DNA of 64,000 nt from Marasmius tenuissimus (taxonomy: Eukaryota; Basidiomycota; Agaricomycetes; Agaricales; Marasmiaceae), in the NCBI GenBank assembly GCA_029532415.1, contig JAQOTA010000052.1:558001-622000 (forward strand). The letters are read 5' to 3'. Positions 1 to 10,749 of the stretch are shown piece by piece (position 1 is the stretch's first letter; every line of letters begins with the position of its first letter). Position numbers and translations under genes: made by a program. The notes beneath the pieces are model-generated. The model was not told the origin of the DNA, searched no databases, and saw only the letters and a program-made list of their open reading frames with translations.

Positions 1-1496
1 TCGCTCTTCTCGAGCGAGAGCGGGCCGAGTGGGAGAAGGATCACTCCATGAACTCCATGAGCAAGCAGTATAGCAACATGTCCGGCATGCCTCTCATGAA
101 GGATCACGACGGTTCCGCGTCACCAGCTACACCCGAACATCGATCCGATGTAACCCACGTCGGAGATTCTCGCCCACGAAACCATTCCAATGTTTCCGAG
201 TTCATGGCTGCGCCGACCCCTGAAGGAGAGATAAAGCGGGCTGTGAGGAATCAAGTACCAGGAGCTTTGCCAGCACTCGATCTAGGCTTTGGGCTCAAGG
301 ACGACGTGCCAGATGGCCTCATGGCCTCAGATAATGGAGAACAGAACAGAGCTCTGTCTGCCGCGGAATTGGAGAACATAAAGCGCAAGGATGAGCTAGT
401 AGCCGAAATCAACAGCATCCGCCGGTCTATCGAGGCTCTCAAAAGCGGCTCTCCTGAACCTGCTTCGACACTTGGATCTCGTCGACCTTCCTTGACCTCG
501 CGCCGAACTCTTAGCATGGATGCCAACAATGCTCTCTTACCAGGTCCTTCTCACATGCGCCCTCCTCGAGAGCAAGATCCTCGTGCTCGTACTCATTCCA
601 TGGAACTTCTCGGCAACGCGCAGGACGGCGAGTCGATAAGCCGACCATCAAGTGCTCCCCTACGAGACCTCGACTGGGACGCCTACGTCCAAGATAGGAA
701 GCTCCTTCAGCCACCAGCCGGCATCTCACCTCCTATTCCCACCACTCCCGTAAACCGTTCGACATCGTCTCGCATTCAGATGCCCGCAGCCGTCACGGAC
801 GCGATGAACCAACGAAGACGTCGCGAGAGTAGTCTTGGATTTGGAGATGATCCTTCTGAAGACGTCCCTCTTTCTGACATGGTTCGCCCGAAACGGAGAA
901 GTTCGACCGGAGGTAACATTCCCGTTACCATTTTGCCACCCAAGAAGAACATAGCCGCTCCGACTCCTCAGAGACCACCCACTCGTACGAAGACGTTTGA
1001 GGAGCTCAACGAACGTCACCGGGAGAAGATGCGAGATCTTCAGAGTCCTCTAACCAATGCTGAGAAGGAGATCGCGGAGCTTGAGGCGGCCAAAAAGCGA
1101 TGGGAGAGGTCGAGACAGCTCGAGAAGGAGGCAGTGACAAAGAGGCAGGCTGAAAAGGCGGCGCAGCTGGAGAAGCGAAAACGAGGCGAGGATGAAATCG
1201 ATAGGTCGGGCCGAAACAAGGCGGCAACTGGCAACAGCAGCAAGCGGCACTCTCGATCTCTGAGTGCGGACCGACTCGCTGCTCTGGGAGGTTCGACCAA
1301 TAACAGCAAGAGGTTGTCGACTATGAAGGTTGAAGATTGGCAACGGTACCAACAGGACGCTGAGCCCGCACGGGCTCCTCAAGGAAGTGGCTCGGGTTCC
1401 AAGCGAGACTCGCGGGCCTGGCACTCGGAGAGCGTACCCTTCCCTGGTGGTCGTGGCGGTCACTCTCGCCACAAGAGCAGGGATCCCCCCAGCTAA
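1..1496 (+). CDS. Low-complexity coiled-coil protein, 5' end missing
   Basis: The reading frame is open from the window edge (first full codon at base 3) to TAA at 1494-1496, so the true start lies upstream; the first Met in the window is at 48. I do not recognise the protein. It is rich in Ser, Pro and Arg, with one short charged helix (around ELENIKRKDELVAEINSIRR) and a longer Lys/Glu/Arg coiled coil near translated residues 325-395. Many RxxS-like sites (for example RRPSLTSRR) suggest phospho-regulation, which is inference. Its C-terminus is basic and disordered. It could be a cytoskeletal or signalling scaffold, but nothing proves that. Confidence 0.75.
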   Translation, partial: ALLERERAEWEKDHSMNSMSKQYSNMSGMPLMKDHDGSASPATPEHRSDVTHVGDSRPRNHSNVSEFMAAPTPEGEIKRAVRNQVPGALPALDLGFGLKDDVPDGLMASDNGEQNRALSAAELENIKRKDELVAEINSIRRSIEALKSGSPEPASTLGSRRPSLTSRRTLSMDANNALLPGPSHMRPPREQDPRARTHSMELLGNAQDGESISRPSSAPLRDLDWDAYVQDRKLLQPPAGISPPIPTTPVNRSTSSRIQMPAAVTDAMNQRRRRESSLGFGDDPSEDVPLSDMVRPKRRSSTGGNIPVTILPPKKNIAAPTPQRPPTRTKTFEELNERHREKMRDLQSPLTNAEKEIAELEAAKKRWERSRQLEKEAVTKRQAEKAAQLEKRKRGEDEIDRSGRNKAATGNSSKRHSRSLSADRLAALGGSTNNSKRLSTMKVEDWQRYQQDAEPARAPQGSGSGSKRDSRAWHSESVPFPGGRGGHSRHKSRDPPS

Positions 1497-1970
1497 TCTT
1501 TTTCTCTCGTGGTTTTCAGCACGGTTGATGACATTCATGTTTACACGAGCTCATACTCCCCATTCGATGCTTTCGTACCTCCAACTGGCACCACAGCGAA
1601 CCGATTGATTGTGTCAGTCGTGGACTGTATTCTTACGATTATACTATGTCGCTCTTTTAAACATGCACGGACTCACTCGTATTCAGTACTTAGCACGCAT
1701 TCCTTTTAATATTCTTAGCAATATTCTTGTTTTGTTCTTTTTCAAGGCATTGGACTCTTTTTCTGAGAGGAAACATCCTGTTATCTTTGCATGTTTTGCC
1801 GTATCACATCGTACCACTGTTCTTCGTCTCAAAACGTATATGCATCGTCTATTTCGTGGGTTGGATCTGATATCTACATGTCTTGTTCTGTTCGCGCACA
1901 AGAAAATTAAATAAACTAATGCTTCTTGGCGATGGTATAATGTACTTGTCAAGGAAATGAGTAAACAGGT
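1497..1970. other. Intergenic region between convergent genes
   Basis: AT-rich 3' flanks of two convergent genes. Short ORFs here carry no recognisable motif and overlap each other. No RNA gene or repeat seen. Confidence 0.5.
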
Positions 1971-4422
1971 CTATGTCCCGCTCTCAGTCTGTATAGCTTC
2001 GCATTTCGCGAGTATCTGTGCGGAGTGCTTCTGGTAGAATTCCTTCCAAGTTTTCGCGCCCTTGCACCGCGCCTACGGTGTTTGTTCATCAGCCACACTA
2101 CACCACTGCCACCGCCACTACACATTCACGCACCTTGGCAGTCAGAAGGTTCCAAAACGTATCTTCATCTTGCTCGTCTTCACTGACTTGGGATTGCCGA
2201 CTCAGAAGGAAATTCGCGATGGTATCCACGTCGCTTTGAATCTGTGCTTCGGACACAGTCTCAACCACCGAGTCATCTGTTTTCCTGCGTTTATTGTGTC
2301 TTCCGGAATCTGAGGTGTCTTTTTCTGTCGAACTCCCACCCGCATGGGAGTCTTGCATTTGATTCTTCGGCTGGGTTCCAGCATACAGGTTCTTGCGATA
2401 CAAAATCCCTGCTCTCTTTCTGATCGCGTCTACCTCTGCACGCATCGATGGGGCAGTCAAAGTCGTCATCCATGAGCCCACGGTATGATGAGGCATCTAT
2501 ATACAAAGAAAGAAAAAGGATCCCAAGCGGAACAAATTGGTAAACAAAACAGAACAGAGACTTTTTGGGAGATGCGAAGAGATCAAAAGACCCACCTTTT
2601 CATGCGTCTTTTGGGCAACGGCAGACATGGTCATTTCGTGATCACGACCGAATAAGACTTTCATATAGCGCAGAGCAAAGTCCTTCTCAACAGGGGGGTA
2701 TCGATAGTTCCCACTCTCCATAACTACACGGGTGTGGGCTGGAGGCGGGGAGGGCGAACGTTCGTCTGGTTCCTGCGGAAGTTGTCGGCTGCTAGACTTC
2801 TCCGAGGTAGAGGTGTCGACCTGTGCATGCGTCTGTCCAGGCTTCTCTTTCTCCTTCCCGTTTTTATGAGGGACTACTGTACTGGTCTCTTGATTTTTCG
2901 TGTGTGAAATGGATGTTTTACGAGACTTAAACAGGCCTGACGAATGTGTAGACTGAGCAGGGCGGACATTCGTTTGAGGGCGAGTCGCGGGTAACTGTGG
3001 GGGTATTGACGGGGACTGTGGGGGAATAGAAGGGGACGGTGGTGGGAGTGAGGGGGATTCTGAATGGTCCGACGTCTTCAAAATGGCTTTCGAGCGGCTT
3101 GCGACCCTGTTTGACGGCTGTGTTTTCAGTGCGGCCTGTTTCTTCTTCGGGGCTTGAGAGCTGCCAGATGATTGGGGACGAGATGACGCTGATTGAGCAC
3201 GAGTTGGCGATTTGCGTCGGACCGGGGACTGGGACCCGGAAGCGGATTGTTTTCCGGCTTTCTTCTGTTGTTTCCTTCGAAGCGGTTGTAGGAGAAAATG
3301 CGAATGGTGGTATAAGACGCCGTTGTCGACACAGTCGTGAATGAAAGACGCGCTGACAGCTGGTTTATTTACTGCAGCCGAGTTCTTTAAAAATGTTTTG
3401 AAGACTTTTGACTGAGTTTGTAGGACCGAGAAATCAGCAGTTTCCTGCGCGAGTGCCATGATTCCCCCGTGTTTCTAGTGAATGGAACTATTTCAGAACA
3501 GGCCTGGGAGATGAGAAAAGGACGCCTAAATACTTTTATCTTACTGACGACCGCTCCCCGGTTAGTCACATCAACCTGGACAAAGAACGAAAGAGGAGAA
3601 CCTCCTTCAGTCTCAAAGATGTGTTTCGGATCGGAAGGTGTCCTGCGGACCGTGGGCGTGGATGATTCGGTGTCCTCGGCAGCAGAGCATGACGACTTCT
3701 CCGATTCATTCGATGCCACGCTGTAAGAACGTTTTCGGGATGAACGCGAGGTCGGAGATTCAGTACGGCGTGAATCTTTGGTTAGAGTGGAAGCGCTAGT
3801 TTGAGCCTGGGAGGCTTCTGGAGGGTTTGCAGACCCGGCTGGCGGCTGCATGAGTCCCAGGTTATGTTTGTAGATATCCATCCAGGCCATCATGAACCTC
3901 TGCTGATCGAAGGCATTTCCCATGGCTGGATAAAAAATAGGCTGAGAAGGAGGGGGAAACGGAGTTCCAGTGGGTACAGCTTGCTGAAAGAACGGATTTC
4001 CGGGCGCCTGCATAGAGTTCGGATCCGGTATGGGTATACCAAATGGTTGGGTTGCTCCAGCTGCGGAAGAGAGATCTGGAGGGGGATGGTATGCTGGAAC
4101 TGGTTGAGCAGACGCGTTGGCCTGCAAGGTTGAATCATAGAACGAAGCCACGGAACTTTGGGCTGATGAAGGTGGTGGTGGTGGTGACGGAGGAGGTTCA
4201 CTCTCTGTTGCCGCGACTGTTGCTGACGGTGAGGAAGCCTCGGTGAATTCATTGTCGTATGACAGCCTTCGATTGGAACTGCCTTGAGTATGATTTCCGT
4301 TATCCCTGTTCCTACGTCGAGGCGGTAGCAATGATTGGCGCCTTGAACACGTTAATGTACCCGACTATGTAATATGGTGCCAGTACTCACTCGATGCCAC
4401 TTTCTCCAATGCTTTCATCCAT
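1971..4422 (-). CDS. Rap1-like telomere protein (BRCT plus Myb-type domains)
   Basis: Five exons: 4391-4422, 3534-4341, 2596-3474, 2134-2496 and 1971-2072 (introns 49, 59, 99 and 61 nt), giving 727 residues. After a Ser/Pro-rich N-terminus comes a BRCT-like domain at about residues 255-345 (FFVQVDVTNRGAVVSKIK, then KHGGIMALAQ and PAVSASFIHDCVD), split by intron 2. A Myb-like helical domain follows at about 530-600 (YRYPPVEKDFALRYMKVLF ... MPHHTVGSWMTTL). A third helical segment near the C-terminus contains DEDTFWNLLTAK and KTWKEFYQKH. BRCT followed by Myb matches the Rap1/TERF2IP family, which acts at telomeres and in transcription. The final exon is too short to stand out as an ORF, but it restores the W..FY.KH helix and so supports the model. 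A different BRCT/Myb chromatin protein remains possible. Confidence 0.75.
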
Positions 4423-4862
4423 CTGCCCTGCTGGTATATGACCTGTGATATATATGGGAGTTGTTTTTGAGGAAGGAGAGGCCCAGTGAAATAAATAGCC
4501 AAGTCAGGGTGAGAGCGACATCAATGTGGGAGACAAGACGCGAACGCGCGACTCTCAGTGCCACAGAACCCTTTCGCAGTTTTAATTTTAAGACAGCCGC
4601 TTTAAGCGCTCAATTTTCTCTTCAACTCTGAGATCATGGGCACAAGCTCTAACCCAACTCTAACCATACATTTACACGTTCAATGCTGCATTTCATTACA
4701 ATTTCATACAGTCAGGGTATCCCATTGCTACCACCACCATAGGAGCTGCGTGCTCAGAAATTCAACGATAGCATAGGGAGAACATGCATTTTCATAGTAC
4801 CAAGACATACAGCGAGTATAGTGGGGGCATGGATGCAAGGGATATAAAAATGACACCACCGC
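4423..4862. other. Intergenic region upstream of the Rap1-like gene
   Basis: Holds the 5' flank of the Rap1-like gene and the 3' flank of the uS9 gene, both on the minus strand. No further gene or repeat recognised. Confidence 0.4.
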
Positions 4863-5417
4863 TTAACGGTAACTGTGAACGAAATACGATCAGGATCGTG
4901 AACGAACTTGTGAAGATTGGCGACGCACCTCTTTTGCCTGCGAGCACGGGCACCAGCACCTCCGAACTTCTTGGGCTCCATCCGTCTGGGGTCGGCAATG
5001 AGTAGTGTTCGGTCGTATGCAACCAGCTTCTTTTTCAGCTCCATGGCGCTGTACGCATCCGAGTTCTTGGCGTGGAAAGCAACCAAAGCTTTGGCGATGG
5101 CTTGTCTAATGGCATAGACCTGCGAGGTGTGTCCTCCACCCTTCACACGGACGCGGATGTCGATGGTCGAGAAATGGTCTTCGCCTGCAACAAGGACAGC
5201 CTCGTAGACCTTCAGACGCAGAATTTCGGGTTGGAGAAGGTTGATTGGTGAACCGTTGATACGAATGAGCCCACGACCTTCCTTTGCGTGGGCGACGGCA
5301 GTTGCGGTCTGAGCGATAATGCAATCTGAGTATTCACTGGACATTCTTGGTCCAAAGAGTGGGCATGCAGACCTTCTTTTTGCCGAACGTCTGAACGGCC
5401 TTTCCTTGCGATGCCAT
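4863..5417 (-). CDS. rps16: 40S ribosomal protein S16 (uS9)
   Basis: Three exons: 5373-5417, 4929-5308 and 4863-4872, with introns of 64 and 56 nt; 144 residues, close to yeast S16 (143). The protein starts [15 protein letters not shown] and exon 2 continues [14 protein letters not shown]. uS9 hallmarks are present: [53 protein letters not shown]. The last exon is only 10 nt and supplies SYR-stop, completing the strictly conserved RRQKSYR tail that contacts P-site tRNA in ribosomes. Reading through the last intron would add a non-conserved tail. The gene is divergent from mitochondrial uL4m, 238 bp away. Confidence 0.97.
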
Positions 5418-5655
5418 TTTGGGAGGGTGGGACGGCTGATGTACTGTAATAGGTTTTCAGTGCTGCACGATACTGGCGACGACGAGGGCCCTACCTTGAG
5501 TCTTGAGGATGTTGAAGCCGACGCCGATACTTTCTGTAGGTAGTTGCTGACAAATCAGGACAAAGCCACCCATTTGAACTGTACAGTACCTCGGAAACTG
5601 CCGAGAGATCACTTGATTGTGACTAGACTCCTACCCCAATCAAGTGTTCCTGCCC
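5418..5655. promoter_or_regulatory. Shared divergent promoter, uS9 / uL4m
   Basis: A 238-bp gap lies between two outward-facing start codons, for a cytosolic and a mitochondrial ribosomal protein. No specific factor site is claimed. Confidence 0.4.
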
Positions 5656-6612
5656 ATGCTTTGGAAAGCCAGCGTATGTGTCCAATCCGTTCAGGCGTTC
5701 CCTTTCTGATGGTATCCCTCCCCGTAGTCGCTATCCACAGCTCGGATACTCTCTCAGTCTGTTGGACTCGTCCACAGAAATGTCACATCGGCGTTGAACG
5801 TTGCTCGTCTTTCCACACAACCGGAAGTAACCGCGACCTCCCATGTTCCTCCCCCAGCTGTCTCTAGTGCGTCCATATCATCCTCAAATGTGGCTTGTTC
5901 TGATATTTCCTTAGCTTCTTCCCCTAGCGAACGCGTCTACGTCTCTCTCACCCCTTCATTCAACCAGAAGGCTTCAGAACCAAACCCTGAAGACAATGTT
6001 GTAGCTCTTGATGCTGAAGTCTTCGACCACCCCATTCGCCGCGACATTCTCCATCTCGTCGTCACACACTACCGCGATGGCTTGCGTCAAGGCTCAGCGA
6101 ACACAAAAACCCGAGGGGAGGTCCGAGGTTCAGGTCGTAAAATCCGACCTCAAAAGGGTACGGGTAAGGCGCGTCTCGGCGACGCGCAGAGTCCTATGTT
6201 GCGGGGTGGAGGTGTTGCTTTTGGTCCTAAGCCGCGAGACTTCAGTACCAAACTTCCGAGGAAGGTCATCCAGATGGGCATGCGGGTCGCTCTCAGCGCG
6301 AAGGTTCGAGAACAAAAGTTCGGCGTCATGACTCGTCTCGAATGGCCGAATGGAAGGACGAAATATCTCTCGCAAAAGCTTGCTGGTCTGGGCCTGAAAC
6401 AGACCTTATTCATCACAGGAGAAGAACAAGTCTCGTCCAATCTACAAAGGGCCATACGAAACATTCCCCTCGTTAGTCTCACCAGGGCTGACCAAGTCAA
6501 CGTCTATGAGCTTTTGCAGTGGTCCCGCGTCGTTCTCGATTGCAAGGCAGTCGAATACTTCGAGCGGACACTGGGCACGAATAGTTTATACATACCACCG
6601 ACTGTAGCATAG
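5656..6612 (+). CDS. Mitochondrial large-subunit ribosomal protein uL4m
   Basis: Two exons, 5656-5673 and 5758-6612 (84-nt intron with a GTATGT donor); 290 residues. The big exon has no in-frame ATG before the conserved part. A short first exon (MLWKAS) spliced at 5758 gives an Arg/Ser-rich, acid-free leader typical of mitochondrial import. The body carries the uL4 core: RRDILHLVVTHYRDGLRQG, TRGEVRGSGRKIRPQKGTG, ARLGDAQSPMLRGGG and FGPKPRDFSTKLPRKV. The basic loop is the internal extension that lines the exit tunnel in known ribosomes. The first exon is inferred; the family call is firm. Confidence 0.92.
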
Positions 6613-6895
6613 TTTCCCATAGTTTCTCTAGATTACGCGTGGCATAATTCGAACATCTTATTGCGGATTCTCTTGGTCATGTGCAAAATTTTCAGTTTAC
6701 GGAGGTTGGGAAATTGATCCGGTGACAGCATCACAGAGGCTGTGCCATTGCTGGACTGTTGCCCATCACCAAGCTGCTGCGCTTGCGACCGCTCGTGGGT
6801 CCTGTGTATTTCTTTCGCCCGTATTTGACCTCAGATCTTCCCTTCATCTTCCTCTCCTCTGTTTACTCCTTTCATTCATTCTCCTCGCCCACACA

Positions 6896-9224
6896 ATGAT
6901 ACTCACCAGCGAGGATTCTCACAATACTTACGACAATAATGCCTCCAAGGATACCAAGGACAATCACTCCATTTTACAGCGAACGACGTCACCAGCCCCA
7001 ATGTATACCAGCAAGGTGTATCCGCCAGAGGACGACGCATTTGACCACAGAAGTATAATGAGCGACAACACAACCCAGAGGAATCTCGTTCGCGGTGCCA
7101 GTACCAGCCAGAGAAGCCAGAATAGCATGTACAAAGCACCTATCTCGGACAGTGTGGTCATCGAGGAGGAGCCTCGAGGCCACTCGAAAGGAGAACACTC
7201 ACAATCTTCGCTGGTAGGAAATGCTGCTCCTATGGGGAAGTCTTCGCAATACCAGGATTTAGGTGAGTCTCTTCTCATCGTGCCTATGCATGGGTGGGTT
7301 CATCGTCTGAACATTCAACAGAATATGCCGACCCTTACAAGGATCAGCAAGCACCCCTCGTGTCTGAAGCACCCAATCCATTCGCAAACTCACGCTTTGG
7401 AAAGTTTATGGCCAAAGGAAAATACCCGATCGAGCAGAGAATCGAGGATAAGAAACGAGGCATTGGTCGACAAAAGAGTCCCTTCGTCGGTGCGTCTATA
7501 TTACGATCAGGGTATTGCGATCGTTACTCATTCATGCACTCTAGTTTGGGCATTTAGTGCTATAATGGTCGCCCTCATAATCTACGAGCTCATAGTGAAT
7601 TGGAAAGCTCAAGGATCGCCTTTGTCCTTCAAGGTTCGAAGTTCTCCCTGCCCCTTGTCGTCCTCCACGTTCTGACTGTGCGTGCAGCCTGTCACCAACG
7701 TGATGCTTGGCCCGTCGTGGAGCGCCCTGATTAATGTCGGCGGTCGTTTCCCGTAAGTTCCGAATTACTAGTCCAAATTGCCTTGATCTCATCGCTCGTG
7801 CGACACAGCCCATGCATGAAGTTTGTTGAGGGTGCGAAGCCGACTGATTTGGTTCCATGTACGTTACAAGCGGTCCAAGCCTTTAACTCGTGTTCTCATC
7901 GTGCCCGACACCAGGTCTGAATGCCACTGCCAACCCACCAACCCGAGACACACTTTGTACGATTGAGGAGGTCTGTGGACATGGTGGTGAGTCTTGTGAA
8001 ATGTAGGATTCTGAGCACCGTCGTCTGATGCATCTCAGGTTTCGATGGCAAAGAGCCTAACCAATGGTGGAGGTACGCCTCCTATCACGCAATGTCGGAT
8101 TGCAAAACACGAAATTCAGAGTTTTCTTAGGTTCATCTCGCCCATATTCTTACATGCAGGATTGATCCACATAGCGCTAAATCTATTTGCACAACTAACT
8201 ATATCCGCTCAGGTATGTCTTCACATCATCCCGTAGGGTCTTTGTTTTCACCTCGGAGGCAGATTGAGCGAGAGATGGGGTCGGGTGGATTCCTTATTAC
8301 TTATATGGCAGCTGGGATATTTGGGTATGTGTCTCGCCGTCGATAAGTGGGCTGAGGAGTAATCCTGTTCACAGTAACGTTCTTGGCGGTAATTTCTCGC
8401 TTGTCGGTTCGCCGTCGACCGGTGCAAGTGGTGCAATCTTCGGGACGCTCGCAGTGCTTTGGGTTGATCTCTTCGCTCACTGGAAGTATCACTACCGACC
8501 TGTCCGCAAGGTGCGCCGTGATGGTTGTTGTCTATTACACACGTCGCCTAATGGGACCTTGGCCCTCTAGCTCATCTTCATGATCATCGACCTCGCCGTC
8601 GGTATTGCTATTGGTTTCATTCCCTGTAAGTCGGAGCTGCTCTCACAGCGGGCTAGCACTGATTTGTTTTCGTTTCAAAAGTCGTTGATAACTTTGGTGA
8701 GATCTGACTCCCCTCTTTGTTCAACGGACGATTAACATTACTCCCAGCCCATCTCGGTGGTCTTTTCATGGGACTGCTAGTGGGAATGATATTCTATCCC
8801 ATCATTAGCGAGACCAAGACACACAAGAGTGTTGTGTGGGGGCTTCGCGTCGCCGCGATACCGGCTGCAATCGTCATGTTTGTTGTGTTGATCAGGAATT
8901 TCTACACCTCTGATCCCTACGCCGGTGCGTGTCTGTTTCATTCGACTCCGTAGACTGTGGCTGAATAGATCGTCTGCAGCATGTCAAGGATGCCGGTACT
9001 TGTCCTGCATACCCTCGAGTCTAAATAATCAATGTCAAGGGTAGGTCGCTTACCCCTTCACGCCTTATCGGAGGCTGACCGTCGCTATGCTCTACTCCAT
9101 TTCTACTACTACTAGGACTGGTAAGCTTGCATTCTTCCAGCCTGATTGCGCGCTTTTAAGCTTTCTGACCTACTTGCCACACATAGGTATTCCGAACTAC
9201 AGCAATAGCACGGGCGCCTCATGA
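6896..9224 (+). CDS. Rhomboid-family intramembrane serine protease
   Basis: Sixteen exons code for 491 residues: 6896-7262, 7322-7489, 7545-7633, 7688-7752, 7809-7858, 7915-7986, 8039-8072, 8131-8212, 8263-8324, 8375-8510, 8571-8625, 8682-8696, 8748-8924, 8980-9040, 9116-9120, 9187-9224. An acidic, Ser-rich cytosolic N-terminus of about 180 residues precedes the first membrane helix (AFSAIMVALIIYELIVNW). The rhomboid core has the catalytic Ser motif STGASGAIFGTLAV and the His helix AHLGGLFMGLLVG, plus WWRFISPIFLHAGLIHIALN. Both catalytic residues are intact. A Cys-rich segment (CQGCRYLSC ... NNQC) follows the last helix. Exons of 15 nt and 5 nt are needed to keep frame. Substrates are not predictable; the long N-tail resembles plasma or secretory membrane rhomboids, not PARL. 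Confidence 0.92.
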
Positions 9225-9238
9225 AAAGCTGTAGACCT

Positions 9239-9682
9239 TCACTGACAGAACTTTGCCTGGATCGAACAATTATTTATTGCAACCTGCAAAAATCGTGGTT
9301 TTCGATCGTAGCCTGTCTTATAAGTATGTACTTCAGAATGGACTAAATCATTATACAGCTTGTCAATAATAACCTTTGAATCTGGAAACCGGGACTCCTG
9401 AAATATATAGTTCACCATCGACTTGCCAGACGGCTGATTGACCACTTTGGTGAGGCTCACGATTACGACACGCTCGAAACACATTTCTTTCCCCAGTTGA
9501 TCAACCATATGGGCTAAGGCTATCGAGGTCCATCTTATTATAACGTCCTTGTTACGCGCAGAGCTTGTCCGGAAGCTGAGACGACGGAGATGGTACGTTC
9601 TCGACTCGGACCGCCACAAGACGGTTCTTCTAGGAGCGTCCTTTGTCATTTGAGATGCTTTCCTGATCAAACCCATTCGCAA
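9239..9682 (-). CDS. Orphan ORF, unrecognised
   Basis: An uninterrupted 147-codon frame ends at 9239, 14 bp past the rhomboid stop on the opposite strand. The protein is basic in its first half and then has a mixed hydrophobic segment (WTSIALAHMVDQLGKEM, VVIVSLTKVVNQPSGK). There is no signal peptide, membrane helix or motif I know. It is unspliced and lies in an otherwise gene-poor stretch, so it may be a species-specific gene, a decayed element or chance. Confidence 0.3.
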   Translation of the reverse strand: MRMGLIRKASQMTKDAPRRTVLWRSESRTYHLRRLSFRTSSARNKDVIIRWTSIALAHMVDQLGKEMCFERVVIVSLTKVVNQPSGKSMVNYIFQESRFPDSKVIIDKLYNDLVHSEVHTYKTGYDRKPRFLQVAINNCSIQAKFCQ

Positions 9683-9708
9683 CAGCTACTCGCTTCTTCG
9701 CACAACTC

Positions 9709-9744
9709 CGTTAACTCGGGCGTACTCAGTTGAGCGAGTTAACG
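9709..9744. repeat. Perfect 10-bp inverted repeat (stem-loop)
   Basis: CGTTAACTCG at 9709-9718 and its exact reverse complement at 9735-9744, separated by 16 bases. It sits just upstream of the orphan minus-strand ORF. It could be a binding site or a hairpin; function unknown. Confidence 0.6.
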
Positions 9745-9897
9745 ATATTCGCTGCAACGACAGGATCCTTGTTCCGGAATTGGGGACTCCTGTTGGTCAA
9801 CGCCGTTGCCCTTGTTGTCCGCTCTATCAAAATTTAGTGTCATCACTACTCACGATGGGCAATGCCGAGGAGATACGACTCAGGGTGTACCTAGGGA

Positions 9898-10311
9898 TTG
9901 GTTGCTCGACAGATTGGGGTTGATAAACTCGCACTCATACGGTTGTTAGGTGTGGAAGTTATGTATTCGAGGAAAGTAGCTAGATACATGGACGTGCTCG
10001 ACCTACAAGAACATGGGAGCCTGGTAAAGGACGTATTAGCAAAACGCGATGTGATTGATTGGGATAGGGAGGTGAAGATCATTTGGTTGAAGACATTGAA
10101 AATATTTGTTTGTGTCGTCACGGTCAGGGAAGACCAGAATCGGCATGAAGGATATAATCACGTCGGAGGGGCAATTCGAGAAGACCTACAGAGTGCCTGT
10201 CGAGTTAGTCAGTATAGAGTTCATGAAAAGCGAGGATTGAAGGGAGGGAAATGGATCAGTATTAGCATGGTTGATCTTCAAAGCTGCCCTTTAGACAACA
10301 TCTGTGCTTGA
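9898..10311 (+). CDS. Doubtful orphan ORF in a gene-poor interval
   Basis: An open frame of up to 138 codons is recorded from a non-ATG start; the first ATG is at 9961. It contains a helical, charged stretch (KVARYMDVLDLQEHGSLV, KRDVIDWDREVK). A downstream frame near 10396-10530 also looks helical (DLEDEVSKMKAARMEE), but I could not join the two with convincing splice sites. It may be parts of an unrecognised gene or chance. The rest of 9745-10749 shows nothing I can name. Confidence 0.2.
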   Translation: MVARQIGVDKLALIRLLGVEVMYSRKVARYMDVLDLQEHGSLVKDVLAKRDVIDWDREVKIIWLKTLKIFVCVVTVREDQNRHEGYNHVGGAIREDLQSACRVSQYRVHEKRGLKGGKWISISMVDLQSCPLDNICA

Positions 10312-10749
10312 CTTCTATTTTGATGCATCATAAAAGATAGAGAAAGGACGAAAGACTCACGTTGAAGTCGATGATAGAGTTGGAAAGTGCGTGAAGATAT
10401 GAAAGATGATCTGGAGGATGAAGTTAGCAAAATGAAAGCCGCGAGGATGGAGGAGATCAGAAATTTGGGTATAATATTAAAGTTCATGAGCAAAAGCTTC
10501 GAAGTAGCGATTCGTTTTTTGTCTTCATGAATGAATATCAAGGAAAGAGAGTGCTCACCAGGAGGACAAGGATTGCATAGAAGACGCAGACAAGTGAGGT
10601 AAAAAAATTCGCGCGTTTTGATGCCGGAACTTTAGGGCAGGCAAGTAATATCCGAACACGTGACTGTGAACGGCATCCGTGCCCCTTGTGCTTTTGTCAT
10701 TCACTCCCTGGCCACTTGCACGACAACCGTTCTTTTGGTGGCTCCCATC

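Noticed and set aside
1050..1538. 162-codon frame opposite the first gene
   Set aside because: It mirrors a low-complexity coding region on the other strand and has no motif.
4873..4928. Read-through extension of uS9 past RRQK
   Set aside because: It would give a non-conserved tail; splicing to a 10-nt exon gives the invariant SYR end.
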